A stretch of 64,000 nt of DNA from Chrysomallon squamiferum (lineage: Eukaryota; Mollusca; Gastropoda; Neomphalida; Peltospiridae), in contig CM022671.1 in NCBI GenBank assembly GCA_012295275.1, positions 19,712,456 to 19,776,455 on the forward strand, given 5' to 3'. The position numbers were made by a program, and so were the translations under genes. Of this stretch, positions 53,801 to 64,000 are shown one piece after another; positions within the stretch are counted from its first letter, which is position 1; the number at the start of each line of letters is the position of its first letter. Under the pieces are notes generated by a model. That model saw only the letters and a program-made list of their open reading frames with translations, was not told the DNA's origin and did not search any database.

Positions 53801-56800
53801 GAATATACAGTGCTTTATACGTGGAAAATTGCAGCATCGTTGTTCTTATACAAAGCTGTTTTCTTTAACAGAATGCAAAGAGGATTTTAGAAATTGTATT
53901 GTCTATTGTAAAATATCTCAAATTTATTTTCAAACTATTATGAATTGAAATTCTATTAATATAAAAATTCAGCATTTTTCCCCCATCTTAGATCATTTGC
54001 CAACTGTGCATTAACAATTCACATTTTCACTCTTCTAAAAGTTTTTGTTTTTTTCACAAACTGCAATTAAAGAGCCATGTCCGTCCCTCAAGTTCCAGTC
54101 TCTGCTTGCTAAAATATTGCTGGACGATGAACCAGCATCCACACGTTTCCTTGACACTTTGATGAATCAACTCAACTGGTCATTCTCAGAGTTTGTCGGC
54201 ATCATGCAAGAGGTTAGTTGATTTTTTATTTATTATGAAATCTGCTTTAGTTGGTTTTTCTTTTCTCAAGTTTTATTTTGTTTTTTAACTTAAAATATTA
54301 TTTTTTTAAAGTTGTAATGTCATCTGAGAATGAAAATCTAAATTTTTCAATAAGATATCTCAGTATGTCTTAATAAACATTAAAAAGAATGATGAAAAAA
54401 AAAGAGTTATAATAATAAAATGTTTCTTGCATTTTACAGCTTGTATCATATCTGGTATCATAACCCGCTCAGTACTTTTAGTCACTACTATAGCAGTCAT
54501 AATACAATGAGTAAAAACATAATAGGGTTTCTTTAGTGAATTTTAGGCTTGGTTTTAGGCATGTATGTGGCCTCATTTGTGAAGAGGTTAAATTAAAATG
54601 AAATTATCAACTTTTATTTTGAAAGACTCAAAGAGATAAAAAATTATTTACTTTTATTTCCTTTTAGTAATGGACAATATTTCTTTATGTATTTGTTTCA
54701 CTTGGCTTTTACCGATTTATGGGATGATTTATTACATAAACTTTCATATGCAGGTTGCAGTTTCAAACTGATTTTTTTCTTACGTTCAGATTCAACAGCT
54801 TGTGACCAAAACTGAACATCTGTTTCTAGAAGGTCGACAGTTAAAGATCTGTGCTGCATGTTTTGAGATTTCTGTGTGTCTAATGAGAGTGTTGGAAATG
54901 GTGGCAACCATTGCACCCCAGCTCTTTACTGACTGGACAAGACCATCTTCTGAACTCTTCCTTAAACGGATAATGCAAGTAAGTTATGTTATTATTATAT
55001 ATGAGAATATAGGTTGATACTCTATCTTGGGTTATTATTGTTTTATACTTGATTAAGAAAATAGAGTGTGTATGTCTTTGTCTGTGCGTGTGTTTCTTCT
55101 TCTTCTTTTTTTAATACTTTTTAAATGAAACTAGTCATCAGTACTTCTTGAAGAAAAATGTGAACACACAATTCTTTCTTCCAGTAATTGTTAATTGTGT
55201 TTGTCATTACAATTCTTGTTTTTAAATTTTATTCTGAATTTATATTCTTCTTCATTAATAAAATAATTGTATTTATTATTTTATTTTGTACACTGCATTT
55301 TCTGGATTCATTTAAAAAAAAAAAAATCAGTTGCAATAACTTAAATAATTCAATATTGTTTTTAAATAGTTGCTAAGTCAGGTTTTGAGTAGAATCACAT
55401 CCAGGGGTGGAGCATTTGAAAGTCTGGTCTCATTACCCATACCAGGTACTGTTTTGTTCTTAAATTATTTATCCTTAATGTTTACATTTGATATATTACT
55501 GGGTAAGAGTTACATTTTTTTTAAATTTTTGTTTTAATTTTTAAATGAAAAAAAAAAAATAAAAAAAAATGTAATGCTGTTAGAACAAAGAAAAAATTGT
55601 TATAGTAGGTGTTGGTAAAATGTATCAATAAAAAACAAATAACCTTTTCAGAAACAGTATCAGTGTAGTTTTGTATTAAATATATTATTGTAACATTATT
55701 GGGAATGTCTCATGAAAAGTATTTGTTTTTTACATACAGGTTTGGATAGTGTCACATATTTTCCAGTTCTTACAGTTGCTGTAGGAATTCTCAATCAGCT
55801 TATCAACAAGCCAGTTGGGTCAAAGTATGTCAGTTTTAGTAAAGTTAAACAATAAATAAAATTATTTTCATCTTATATTTTAGTCTGTGGAAAGAAATAT
55901 ACAAATGAGCACACACACACACGTGCACATTTTACAGTTACATATTTATGCTTTATAATTCCTATTTTGTAAAACTAGATAAGAAAAGATAAATTAATTA
56001 TTAATGTTTTTATATGATAAATATTTAAAATATATCATCTTGAAAATAATTCAGAACAAAAACATTACTAAAAATTAACTTTAAACCACAAAACTATTTT
56101 GACTATTTCAGCAAGGAGAAGGCAACCAAGGCATTACTGACAGATACTGGTTTCCAGCTGTCTACTTTAGAGTTTGTATTGGGAAAGATCCCTCCAGTCA
56201 AACCAAAGGATAAATTCTTTTCCTTATCAGACTGTAAGATATTGCCAAACTGATATGCATAATTAGAATCTTTTTTTTTCTTTTTTTTTATTTACTTTTT
56301 TTTATTTATTATTATTACTTTATTTATTTATTTTTTTTTTTTTTTTTTTTTTAAATATTTATGGAAAATAAAATTGTAAATCTTTTAAATGCATTATGAA
56401 TTTTTGAAAGAAACATTTGTTTATAGAGAGAAATTTACTGCATGATTTTGTTTAATGATTACAGTTGAAGAAGTGAATAAAGAAGAAGTGGAAGAAATAG
56501 AAAATTTGTATCTGTATCTGCAGGAGAAACAGAAAGAGCTGGACAAACAGCAAAAAGTGTGAATTAAAACCAACCTGTTAATAATTTGGATACGTCAAAG
56601 ATACTTTAGCTAGGAATCATGGAAAATTTAATATTATTTTCTTTAAGTTATGTTCTTTAATTCATTAGGAACAAAAGGATATATGTATATTTAATAATAA
56701 CAAAAATAATAGTAATAATGATTTAATAAATGTTGTAAATTAATACTGATAAAGCACTAAAAATAGGATTCTGTACATAAGTCCTTGAATACTAACACTT

Positions 56801-57645
56801 CTCATTCCAGCCAGTGTCTTAGTTTATCAAGGGCATGGTACATGTTTTTCTGTTCATGGCAAAAAGTATTCCTTGTTGTTAATTAATAAGATTAGCCCAG
56901 CTAATTGAACATTATCCAAAAAACATATGCTTAACTAACAATCATTTAAATACTTTAAAATCTTTAAATTTACAGTTAATTATTTATTTGTATTAATTGA
57001 AAATAATTGGTAAAAATCTTGTTTAACTAAGCAGAAAATGTTTTAAATTTCAGTCCACTGTGAATGAAGAAGATCTGTGTACAATCTGCTATGCCAGTCC
57101 ACAAACAGCTGTTTTTGTACCATGTGGTCATCGATCATGCAGGTTTGTTGAAATAAAGTTATTCATACTTACAGAGAGGACACTGACAAGTATTTTATAT
57201 GAGAGTAATGCAGCAATTAAAGTGGTTTAAACAGACTGAAATATTTGACTAAATGTTTAGTAAGACAAATAGCAACATTTTGATTTTCTCAGCTTATCAG
57301 GGAGTGTTTTGTATTGTTAGATGCCATGATATCATATCACATTTTAATCTGTTCTTTGAAATACTTACTTTAACCATAAATTAATTTTTAGCCTTTTGAT
57401 GATCATCCCCACCTTGACAGTGCAGAAAGTACTATAAAAAAATATGTGCAATTATGTGAAAAGAGGCTTCTTTTATAGAGCCAGTATGTTTGTAATAAAT
57501 TAAATCTTATTTCAGGACCTGCATTACTCAACAGTTGATGGGAAAGAAGGAATGCTTCTTCTGCAAATCTGTGATCACATCTATAAAAGACCTGAAAGGA
57601 AAACAGATTCTCAGAGAACAATGTCAGAATTACTCAAAGCATTGA
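39831..57645 (+). CDS. RNF123: RNF123/KPC1 E3 ubiquitin ligase (SPRY + C-terminal RING)
   Basis: RNF123 is the catalytic subunit of the Kip1-ubiquitination-promoting complex (with UBAC1/KPC2). Thirty-six coding exons: 39831-39915, 40219-40297, 40700-40782, 41501-41604, 41868-41922, 42593-42678, 42971-43057, 43442-43509, 43917-44042, 44561-44678, 45028-45156, 45490-45612, 45767-45859, 46368-46441, 46674-46776, 47112-47217, 47580-47641, 48079-48277, 48560-48661, 49162-49257, 49784-49887, 50326-50409, 50900-51007, 51586-51763, 52095-52172, 52496-52583, 53270-53357, 53647-53724, 54075-54212, 54790-54978, 55370-55445, 55740-55824, 56112-56233, 56465-56556, 57054-57142, 57516-57645. They give 3705 bases and 1234 residues (human about 1314; the linker after residue 627 is shorter). 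SPRY spans about 117-260 ([20 protein letters not shown], then [15 protein letters not shown]). The RING lies near 1170-1215: CTIC, CGHRSCRTC, CFFC, all eight ligands present. Two introns are AT-AC. Symbol chosen on end-to-end similarity; the start ATG is the first in frame with [10 protein letters not shown]. Confidence 0.94.
41807..41840. repeat. (TA)n microsatellite in RNF123 intron 4
   Basis: Uninterrupted TA run ending about 25 bases before the exon 5 acceptor at 41867. Confidence 0.9.
44043..44560 (+). other. RNF123 intron 9: U12-type AT-AC intron
   Basis: Exon 9 ends CCACTCAG. The intron begins ATATCCTTTTTTTG, a perfect U12 5' splice site, and ends CACCTTAACTTTCCTAC, with a branch-point match (CCTTAAC, 44546-44552) about 9 bases before the terminal AC. 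Exon 10 starts ATATCCTG. The join gives P-L-R-Y-P-V-E-G-Y, matching human RPLRYPVAGY. No GT-AG pair restores this reading. 518 bases. Confidence 0.92.
46442..46673 (+). other. RNF123 intron 14: U12-type AT-AC intron
   Basis: Exon 14 ends TATGTGTT. The intron begins ATATCCTTCATTTG and ends TTTCTTAACCTAATTAC, with branch-point-like TTTCTTAAC at 46657-46665 and the same 9-base distance to the AC end as in intron 9. The join gives I-Y-V-L-F-D-K-I-K, matching the NVLFDVL region of human RNF123. The frame otherwise stays open for 81 bases into the intron, which would be misread as coding. 232 bases. Confidence 0.9.
50080..50285 (+). repeat. Degenerate short tandem repeats in RNF123 intron 21
   Basis: Variants of a unit of roughly 25-30 bases resembling gTTAATaAT-n-CAgATTTCA recur about seven times just upstream of the acceptor at 50325. 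They are strongly degenerate, so copies are counted only approximately. Confidence 0.4.
52925..53083 (+). repeat. 70/71-base tandem repeat in RNF123 intron 26
   Basis: Two nearly identical units (52925-52994 and 52995-53065), each starting acaattgtgtcta and ending acatatatcag, then a partial third (acaattgtttta). Confidence 0.85.
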
Positions 57646-60600
57646 TAACCTTAGTCATTTTAATTGACTGTTATGTACATCTGTGAAATTTTAGCAACAG
57701 AAACTTTCACTTTTCTTGAATAATGTTACTTAATTTTAAATTAATTTTAATTTTTAAATGAAGGATTATTGTTGTTGTTATTAGAGTTTTAAAGTAAATT
57801 CCTGCCGGTAGACTGCTCGAGTTTTAATGCTTTATTTTGAAATATCTGCTGTTTATTTAGGAATTGGTAAGAACTTATTACAATATTTTTAATATAGGAC
57901 TAGAAGAAAGAGGATATTGCATTTAAATGTAACCATTCTAATACAGATTTAAAGCTTTTTTTTTCCATTTGTTGAGTATAAAATAATTGCTGATTTATTT
58001 TGGGTTCTTGGGTTTTGTAAAAATCAGAAGTATATCTCAGTTTAACTGTTTTTCATATAGAATTCATAATTTCTAACATTGGCATAGATAATCATTTAAT
58101 TTCTTGATCATTTATTTACATAATATTTATATTAACAAGCTTCTTTTAAAAAATGTATTTTCTGCAACAAGCATAAAATTATCAAACAAGAAGCTATAAA
58201 AATGCAACAAAGATCTGTCGGTTCTTTATTATTGTAACTTCTACTACTTAAATAAATATAAAACTTCACTGCACAAATATGGTCAAACATTTTGAAGTAT
58301 GAAATGAACCAGTTATATATTTAAAATGAATTATATGTTATTACATATCCATCAACTTTCAGATATTATGTACTTCTTTTACTTCAGCATCAGACTAGTT
58401 GTAGTTGAATATCAGCAGTCAGTAGTTAAACTTTGTGCTAGAAATTATCACTGAATTTGTGGCAAAATATTTTTTTTTTTACAAATGTTGGTGATATGTA
58501 TTACAAAATGAAATATAAAAACTTGTTTTCTTTTTAAAGGAACAACAATCTTAAAACAGGAATTATTCCTTTAATGCTATTAATTGCAGGGAAAAAGAAA
58601 ATGAAAAACTGAAATTTTAATCTAAGATAAATAGCTGTAATGAAATTTTCACTGTATTGAGAACAGATAATAAATGAAATTTCAGTTCAGAAAAAGAAAA
58701 TAAGAATCTAAATTTTTTGTTACCAGCTAAAGAAATACAAGAAATTATGTGGCACCAGTAAAAAAATCTTGGCAATAATGTCACTGATTCTATTTTCTTA
58801 ATATTATGAGAAAATTTATAAGTTTCTTTTTAGCCACTGTGAATTATTGGACACTTTTTATCAATATTAAACAGTTTTGGTAGTTTTGTTATTAGAATTG
58901 GTGTTCTTGTTGTTTTGTTACAGTTTTTTTTTATTTTTATTAATTTTTTGCTTTTGTTTGAGTATTTAAATTTTAAAAATTTTATATATCTATTTAAATA
59001 GCTGTCAGAGGAGAAAAGGTAGATGATACTGTAGTGTGTGTTAAAATTTAATTTTGACTATGCTTTTAAAAATTGATTTTTGTTTATTTTTATTATTTTT
59101 TTTTTTTTTTACATTTTAATCTTTGGAACATTAGTAATTACTTTTCTGATGTCCCCAGATATCATGTAAATGTTCCAATATTAACAGTTGAAATATATAT
59201 AAACAAACGCACACACAGAGTAAATAAAATGAAAAAAGATTAACGAAGTAAAGAATTGATACAGTGTCTGTTTTAATATCAATCATAAATATAGGTCTGA
59301 TCAAATACTAGTTCATTCTGACTGTATACATTTCTGAAGGTGTTTAAACATTTACAGCCAAATTAAGATGATTATATTGAATTCTGGTATTTTGAGTACA
59401 ACACAAGAAGGTTCATATTATAATAGATTGTGGCTTTCATATATATATATCATAAATGTAATTTGGTTTTTCTTTTTGTATCTTATATTAAAAAATAGTG
59501 TTGAATGTGTGCCAAAAAATTGTAATTATAATGGAATAAGAAGAAAAAAATACATACATTTGTTTTATGTTTGTTGTTAATGAAGAGATTGTCTTCAAAC
59601 ACACCTCAACTACAGCATGAAAAACAATTCATGAACCATTGAATTTTAGTTTGTTTTAATGTTGAGTGATAACAAATATTTATAATAATTAGAGGGTTTT
59701 CTGTCATTGTTGTCGTTTAAGAAAACAGCTATAGTAAAGATTTGTTTTTACAATGTCATTTGAAAAATAACCAATCTTTGAAACAAGATTCTAAGAACTC
59801 CTGTTAAAAATAAAATGGTATGACATTTGAATTATTTTTGTATATTCATTAAAAGCATCTGTTTAGAAAGGGACTCTAACAACCTATCCAGTTACAATTA
59901 GTCAGAAAATGTATTTTCTGCTGTTTATAAAAAGCAGTGAATGAGACATCATAAAGAACAAAATTTTATTACCGACTTCTTCCCCAGATTCACTGCTGTC
60001 TTAAGTATGGTGAGATTTTGTAAAGCTAACAAATATTTATATTAAACCAAGAATTTTGGTGCTGAGAGCAACACATTTGCCATGCATGAGTAAAATGTGT
60101 TATTTGTAAAAGAATAACATACTGTATCATCTATACCTGTGTTGATTATGGTGTCAGTATGAAATTCTTGTTGGATTTTCTAAATTTTTTAAATTTTGCT
60201 TTTTATTTGTTTAGGCTAGTTATTTATTTCTTTATCAACAATGCAAGAGATATATTTATTTTGAAATAATATGTTTTTAAACAATATATTAAAGCCTGGA
60301 AACTGAATGTTAGATATTGCTTTTTAATGTTGTTAGTTGTGGTTCCATTTTGTGTTCATGGTATAGTGTCAGAATGCTTCTGGTTTCTTCGATCCTTATA
60401 TACATGGTTTTTCCTGCAGATAGCGTGTACATGAATTAAAAATATATTTTAAATTCAGTGTCTGTTATTTTACTTAAAACTGATTGCATGTATAATATGT
60501 TGGTATGATATGAATGATTTGCTTTGCATATAGATTCAAGGGATTTCTACAGAAATGTTTTATTCTAATTCTTTTAATGACTTTTTTCCCCATGGTAAAA

Positions 60601-61798
60601 CTTATTAGTTTTCCATTTTTAGAAATATTAAGTTCACTGTTACTATTATAAGCTGACTTACTTGCTATCAATCTAAATAATATTTTAAACTTACAGTAGC
60701 AGTCAAGTTAAAATTATCTGCACAGGTTATAATTTTATATAATTAAGAGTTTTTACCCTGCTTGCTAAGATACTTCTGAGATGTTAGCAATCAAAATCAT
60801 GGTTATCATGCTAATCAACTTAGAAAAGAAACCATCATTGGACTGCATCTTCTAAGATGGATGACGATGCTAACATAGCTCATTATATTAGTATATAATT
60901 TTTATCAAAATGTATTTTCTACAGGCAAAATAATAATTGGGATGACAAAGTTAATTATTATCAGGCTACAAAATCTACAATTTCTCTTGATAATCTAGTT
61001 CCTTTCATTTAATCTCTTTCTACTGTTACTAATAGTGTTAGTACTTTTAATCAACAGATTATGAAACATATATATTTACTTAAAATATAAATAGCAGTTT
61101 ATTTGTGTTTAAATTATTATTTTAAAACTGCTTACAGAATGAAGTAAAATTTCAATATTACTAAATTAGTAATTTAACAATTATTGGGATTTAATATACA
61201 AATGAAACTTTTTATTTTTATAGAACAAACAGTGCAAATTAAAGTGAATTATTATTAGCATTAGGTTATTGTTTTGATATAAATTTATCTTTTTCTCATG
61301 CACACATATGGTTAGATAATAAATTAAATATATTGTTATCTGTTGATGGTTTCATAAGTTAAAACATATATAATTTTCATATCCGTTAACATTACATTTC
61401 AAGGGATAATTTATTGTTTTATAAAATAATAAATGATTTAATCAAATAAATCTAGGTTTGCAAAATAATCATAAATTTCTACCAATTTAAAGTTCTTAGT
61501 GAATCATTTTTCAATCAGATTAAAAATGAAAAAAATTTAAACTTATGTTAAAATAAAATAATACAGCAGTAATGAGGATATCATAAGTCTGCTTACAACC
61601 AGTATAAATAAATATTAAAAAAATATTTTAAAAATGAAACAAGAAACACAGACACTTTAAAAGGCGTGGTACATTTACATACTTGCCAATGATCAAAGCA
61701 ATTACAAATTTCATGGGATTGTGATAAGGTCATTATTACTTGGTCCAATCGGATCAACTTTTGCAACTCGCTAATGAAAAAGATATCGTTCAACGAAA
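57646..61798 (+). other. RNF123 3' UTR and intergenic region before the USP gene
   Basis: No coding exon seen. Several AATAAA words occur (for example near 58251 and 58670), so the transcript end cannot be fixed. AT-rich, with no recognisable repeat family. The last 150 bases before 61799 are somewhat richer in GC and probably hold the next promoter. Confidence 0.4.
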
Positions 61799-64000
61799 AT
61801 GGCGGAATTCGGGCCACCGGACTGTGAAACTCAGAAGACACAGATTGGAAATTTAATGAAACAGCAGCTTAAAAAGGGTGATATTTGGTAAGACAGATAT
61901 TTCGATATTATCGAACACTTGGATATAAAAATCTACTTATTCATATAAATCTTACATTGACATACTTTCGAAATGTTTCCTTCTTTCATTGATAGTATCA
62001 TAGTGAAACTGTTCAAAGATTCATAACGTTAAAAAACGGGAATAAAGGTAAATAACAAATAATTTACTTCATAAATTTCCTGACGTCGATTGGCAGATGC
62101 AGGATATGCAACATTTTTACATAATATTTTTATGAAAGTTGAATCAGGTGCTATTCCTCAGTGTTTTTTTCCGTTAACTTGGCAGTGTCCCAAGAAACAG
62201 GAACTCATGATGGAGAATGTTGTAACATTGCCCAAGGCAGTCATCACAGCATTTAAGTGGATCGTAATAATGACCTTACCAGACTTGTTTGCTCTTAAGT
62301 GCCTTTTTATTTTATTTATGTTACTTGTTCAGTTGATACGTAATTTTATTAAAATATTAAGTGTTCTCAGTTCTGTTGCCAACACTTTGGGTAAACGCCA
62401 AGATCATATAAATCTTTAACGATGGCAGTGACTAAATAAGCATTTCTTATTAAATTAAATTATTATACTTATTTTGTATCTTACATTTTTTAAACTCTTT
62501 CCAATTGTACAGTAATATCCTTGTTTCTGTTTCACGTATTTTCATTTCAAGTTTCAGTTTCATAATGTCATAGGGTCATTCCGTGTCAAATCACCCAATG
62601 GTTTAAACCCGACCGTCTCAGATTTTTATAAAACTTGGTATACTTGTTGACTGGGATCCCACAACACCAAATCTGACATTTTAGCTCAATCAGACGAGTG
62701 GTGTGGGAGATACGGCCCACCGAATCTTGAGATTTCTGCCAAAAATGGGTGTGACCACCAACCTTAGAATCCTCGTATCTCAGGAACTACTGGCCCAATC
62801 TTCATAAAATTGGTATTGTTAGAAAGGCAAAATGACACATATTCCAAATCTGCCTTTTTGTTTAGTTTGGAAAATATTATAGTACCTTGACCTTTTGACA
62901 TTTGCTATGACCTTGAAATTGACCGAGTGGATCACGTGATCTTGAGATGTCCTTTATTGAAATTTAATCTCCCACATGTTAACTAAAACATATAAAAGTT
63001 TCCTGGGTGTAATATTTTTTGTTTAGCCACAATATAGATTTAAATAATGCACATACATGAAAATAACACCTTTTCAGCCATTAAAATCTGATTAACTAAA
63101 ACCTGAATGATCAATTCTGGATGCTAGGAATCACCATCTCTCTTGATCATCGAGTAAGACATTGTAGGCCTACATGTATGCATAAAGTTCACAATTTTTT
63201 TTTTTTTTTTTTTTTTTTACTAAGGTATCTGGTAGACATAAGGTGGTTTAAACAGTGGAAAACATTTGTTGGTTTTGATTCATGGGACAGTGACCAGGCA
63301 GGTGAAGAGAGTGCAAATCCAGGACCAATAGATAATTCATCTTTACTTAAAGGTGCAGTGTGTTGTTGGTTTTCATGGCAGTTTTTTATTTTATTTATTT
63401 ATTTTTTTAATTTTTTTATTGTTGAATTAAATAAATTAACATAAATTTATCAACTCAAAAAGTAAATAATATTTATTTTCATTAAAATATTGATAATGTT
63501 CTTAAAATAATAAATTGAAGATAAATACCAATACACCTTGTATTTTCTTTGTTTTTCTTTTTTTTTTAAACAGAAGAAAAAGAAAGCCCTTGGCAGATTT
63601 AAGGTTTTACAACATAGTGTCTAATAATTACTTCCAGTTTTAAATAAATGATATATTATTAAAAGTAGATGTAAATATTTTTGGTAATAAAAATTCGAAA
63701 ATGATTTTTCTTTTTTCAGAAGATAACAAAACATTAAAAGAACATCTTGTTGATGATTTGGATTACATACTTTTGCCTGCTGAGGCATGGAACAAACTGG
63801 TTGCCTGGTATGGGACAGTTGAAGGACAGGTCTGTCAATGTCACATTTGCAAATTTCAATTTTACTTATTTACACCTACATTTTATCATTTATAACTAAC
63901 TGTATAATATCTTTGGATTTTTAAAAAACTCAGCATGAAAAAACACAGAGCCGTTATATTCAGAAGTATTATATCTGGATATATGTCACTGTATCACGTT
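61799..64000 (+). CDS. USP4: USP4/USP11/USP15-family deubiquitinase, N-terminal part
   Basis: These cysteine proteases remove ubiquitin from many substrates. The window holds the start codon and the DUSP domain. Exons are 61799-61887, 63225-63352 and 63720-63829 (109 codons, phase 0 at the last donor). The protein begins [20 protein letters not shown], then [32 protein letters not shown] and [20 protein letters not shown], ending [17 protein letters not shown]-x3-G-x-LM and EAWNKL-x2-WYG-x-VEGQ are closer to human USP4 as I recall it than to USP15, but a single invertebrate gene may be co-orthologous to all three. Catalytic and ubiquitin-like domains lie beyond the right edge. The ATG sits in AAAATGGCGG, which doubles as a YY1-type motif. 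The exon 3 donor (CAG|gtctgt) is weak but in phase. Confidence 0.9.
62571..62960. repeat. Candidate interspersed repeat in intron 1 of the USP gene
   Basis: A block of near-balanced base composition inside an AT-rich intron, beginning agggtcattccgtgtcaaat and including tgaccttgaaattgaccgag. Neither strand has an intact frame. Wording of the gtgtcaaatcacccaatgg type recurs in invertebrate genomes in my recollection, but I cannot name a family. Confidence 0.35.

Noticed and set aside
53725-53868. Extension of RNF123 exon 28 after EFSF through [12 protein letters not shown]
   Set aside because: The gtgagt donor at 53725 and the in-phase join to PCPSLKF at 54075 fit the human protein; the extension runs to a stop.
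62090-62419. 109-codon plus-strand frame inside USP intron 1
   Set aside because: It opens with TTG rather than ATG, has no family resemblance that I can support, and lies between two well-supported exons of the USP gene.

Overview
This is AT-rich animal nuclear DNA with many short exons, GT-AG introns and abundant microsatellites (AAT, CT/GA, TA). Gene content (makorin, TMEM121-family, Rab GDI, RNF123, USP4/15) and exon density suggest an invertebrate, most likely a mollusc or other lophotrochozoan. That is inference: no species marker is visible.

Layout. (1) Minus strand, 1-4147: first six coding exons of a makorin-type CCCH/RING E3 ubiquitin ligase, whose 3' end lies left of the window. 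(2) Plus strand, 7280-8245: a single-exon-coding TMEM121-family multipass membrane protein. (3) 8961-27066: a tandem duplication with a unit of about 9 kb, each copy carrying one intronless 316-residue TMEM121-like gene (15413-16363 and 22978-23928). The two proteins differ at 10 residues, and indels and repeat insertions separate the flanks. (4) 27067-31098: no gene seen. (5) Minus strand, 31099-38501: complete Rab GDP-dissociation inhibitor in 11 coding exons, 442 residues. (6) Plus strand, 39831-57645: complete RNF123/KPC1 E3 ligase in 36 coding exons, 1234 residues (SPRY near the N-terminus, RING at the C-terminus). (7) Plus strand, from 61799: first three coding exons of a USP4/11/15-type deubiquitinase, running off the right edge.

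All exon joins were assembled by hand from splice signals, reading phase and remembered family sequences. Every junction given keeps the frame open. Three of the complete or partial multi-exon genes act in ubiquitin signalling (two ligases, one deubiquitinase) and one in Rab recycling. RNF123 and USP4 are also linked in human 3p21.31, so that pair may be old microsynteny.

The most notable signals concern splicing. RNF123 has two introns with AT-AC ends and U12-type 5' splice sites and branch points. Makorin and GDI each have one intron with a GC donor that the reading frame requires. I saw no undescribed multi-gene system. Other items worth checking are the TMEM121-like expansion, a coding-like relic inside the duplication, and an atypical 13-residue stretch in GDI.
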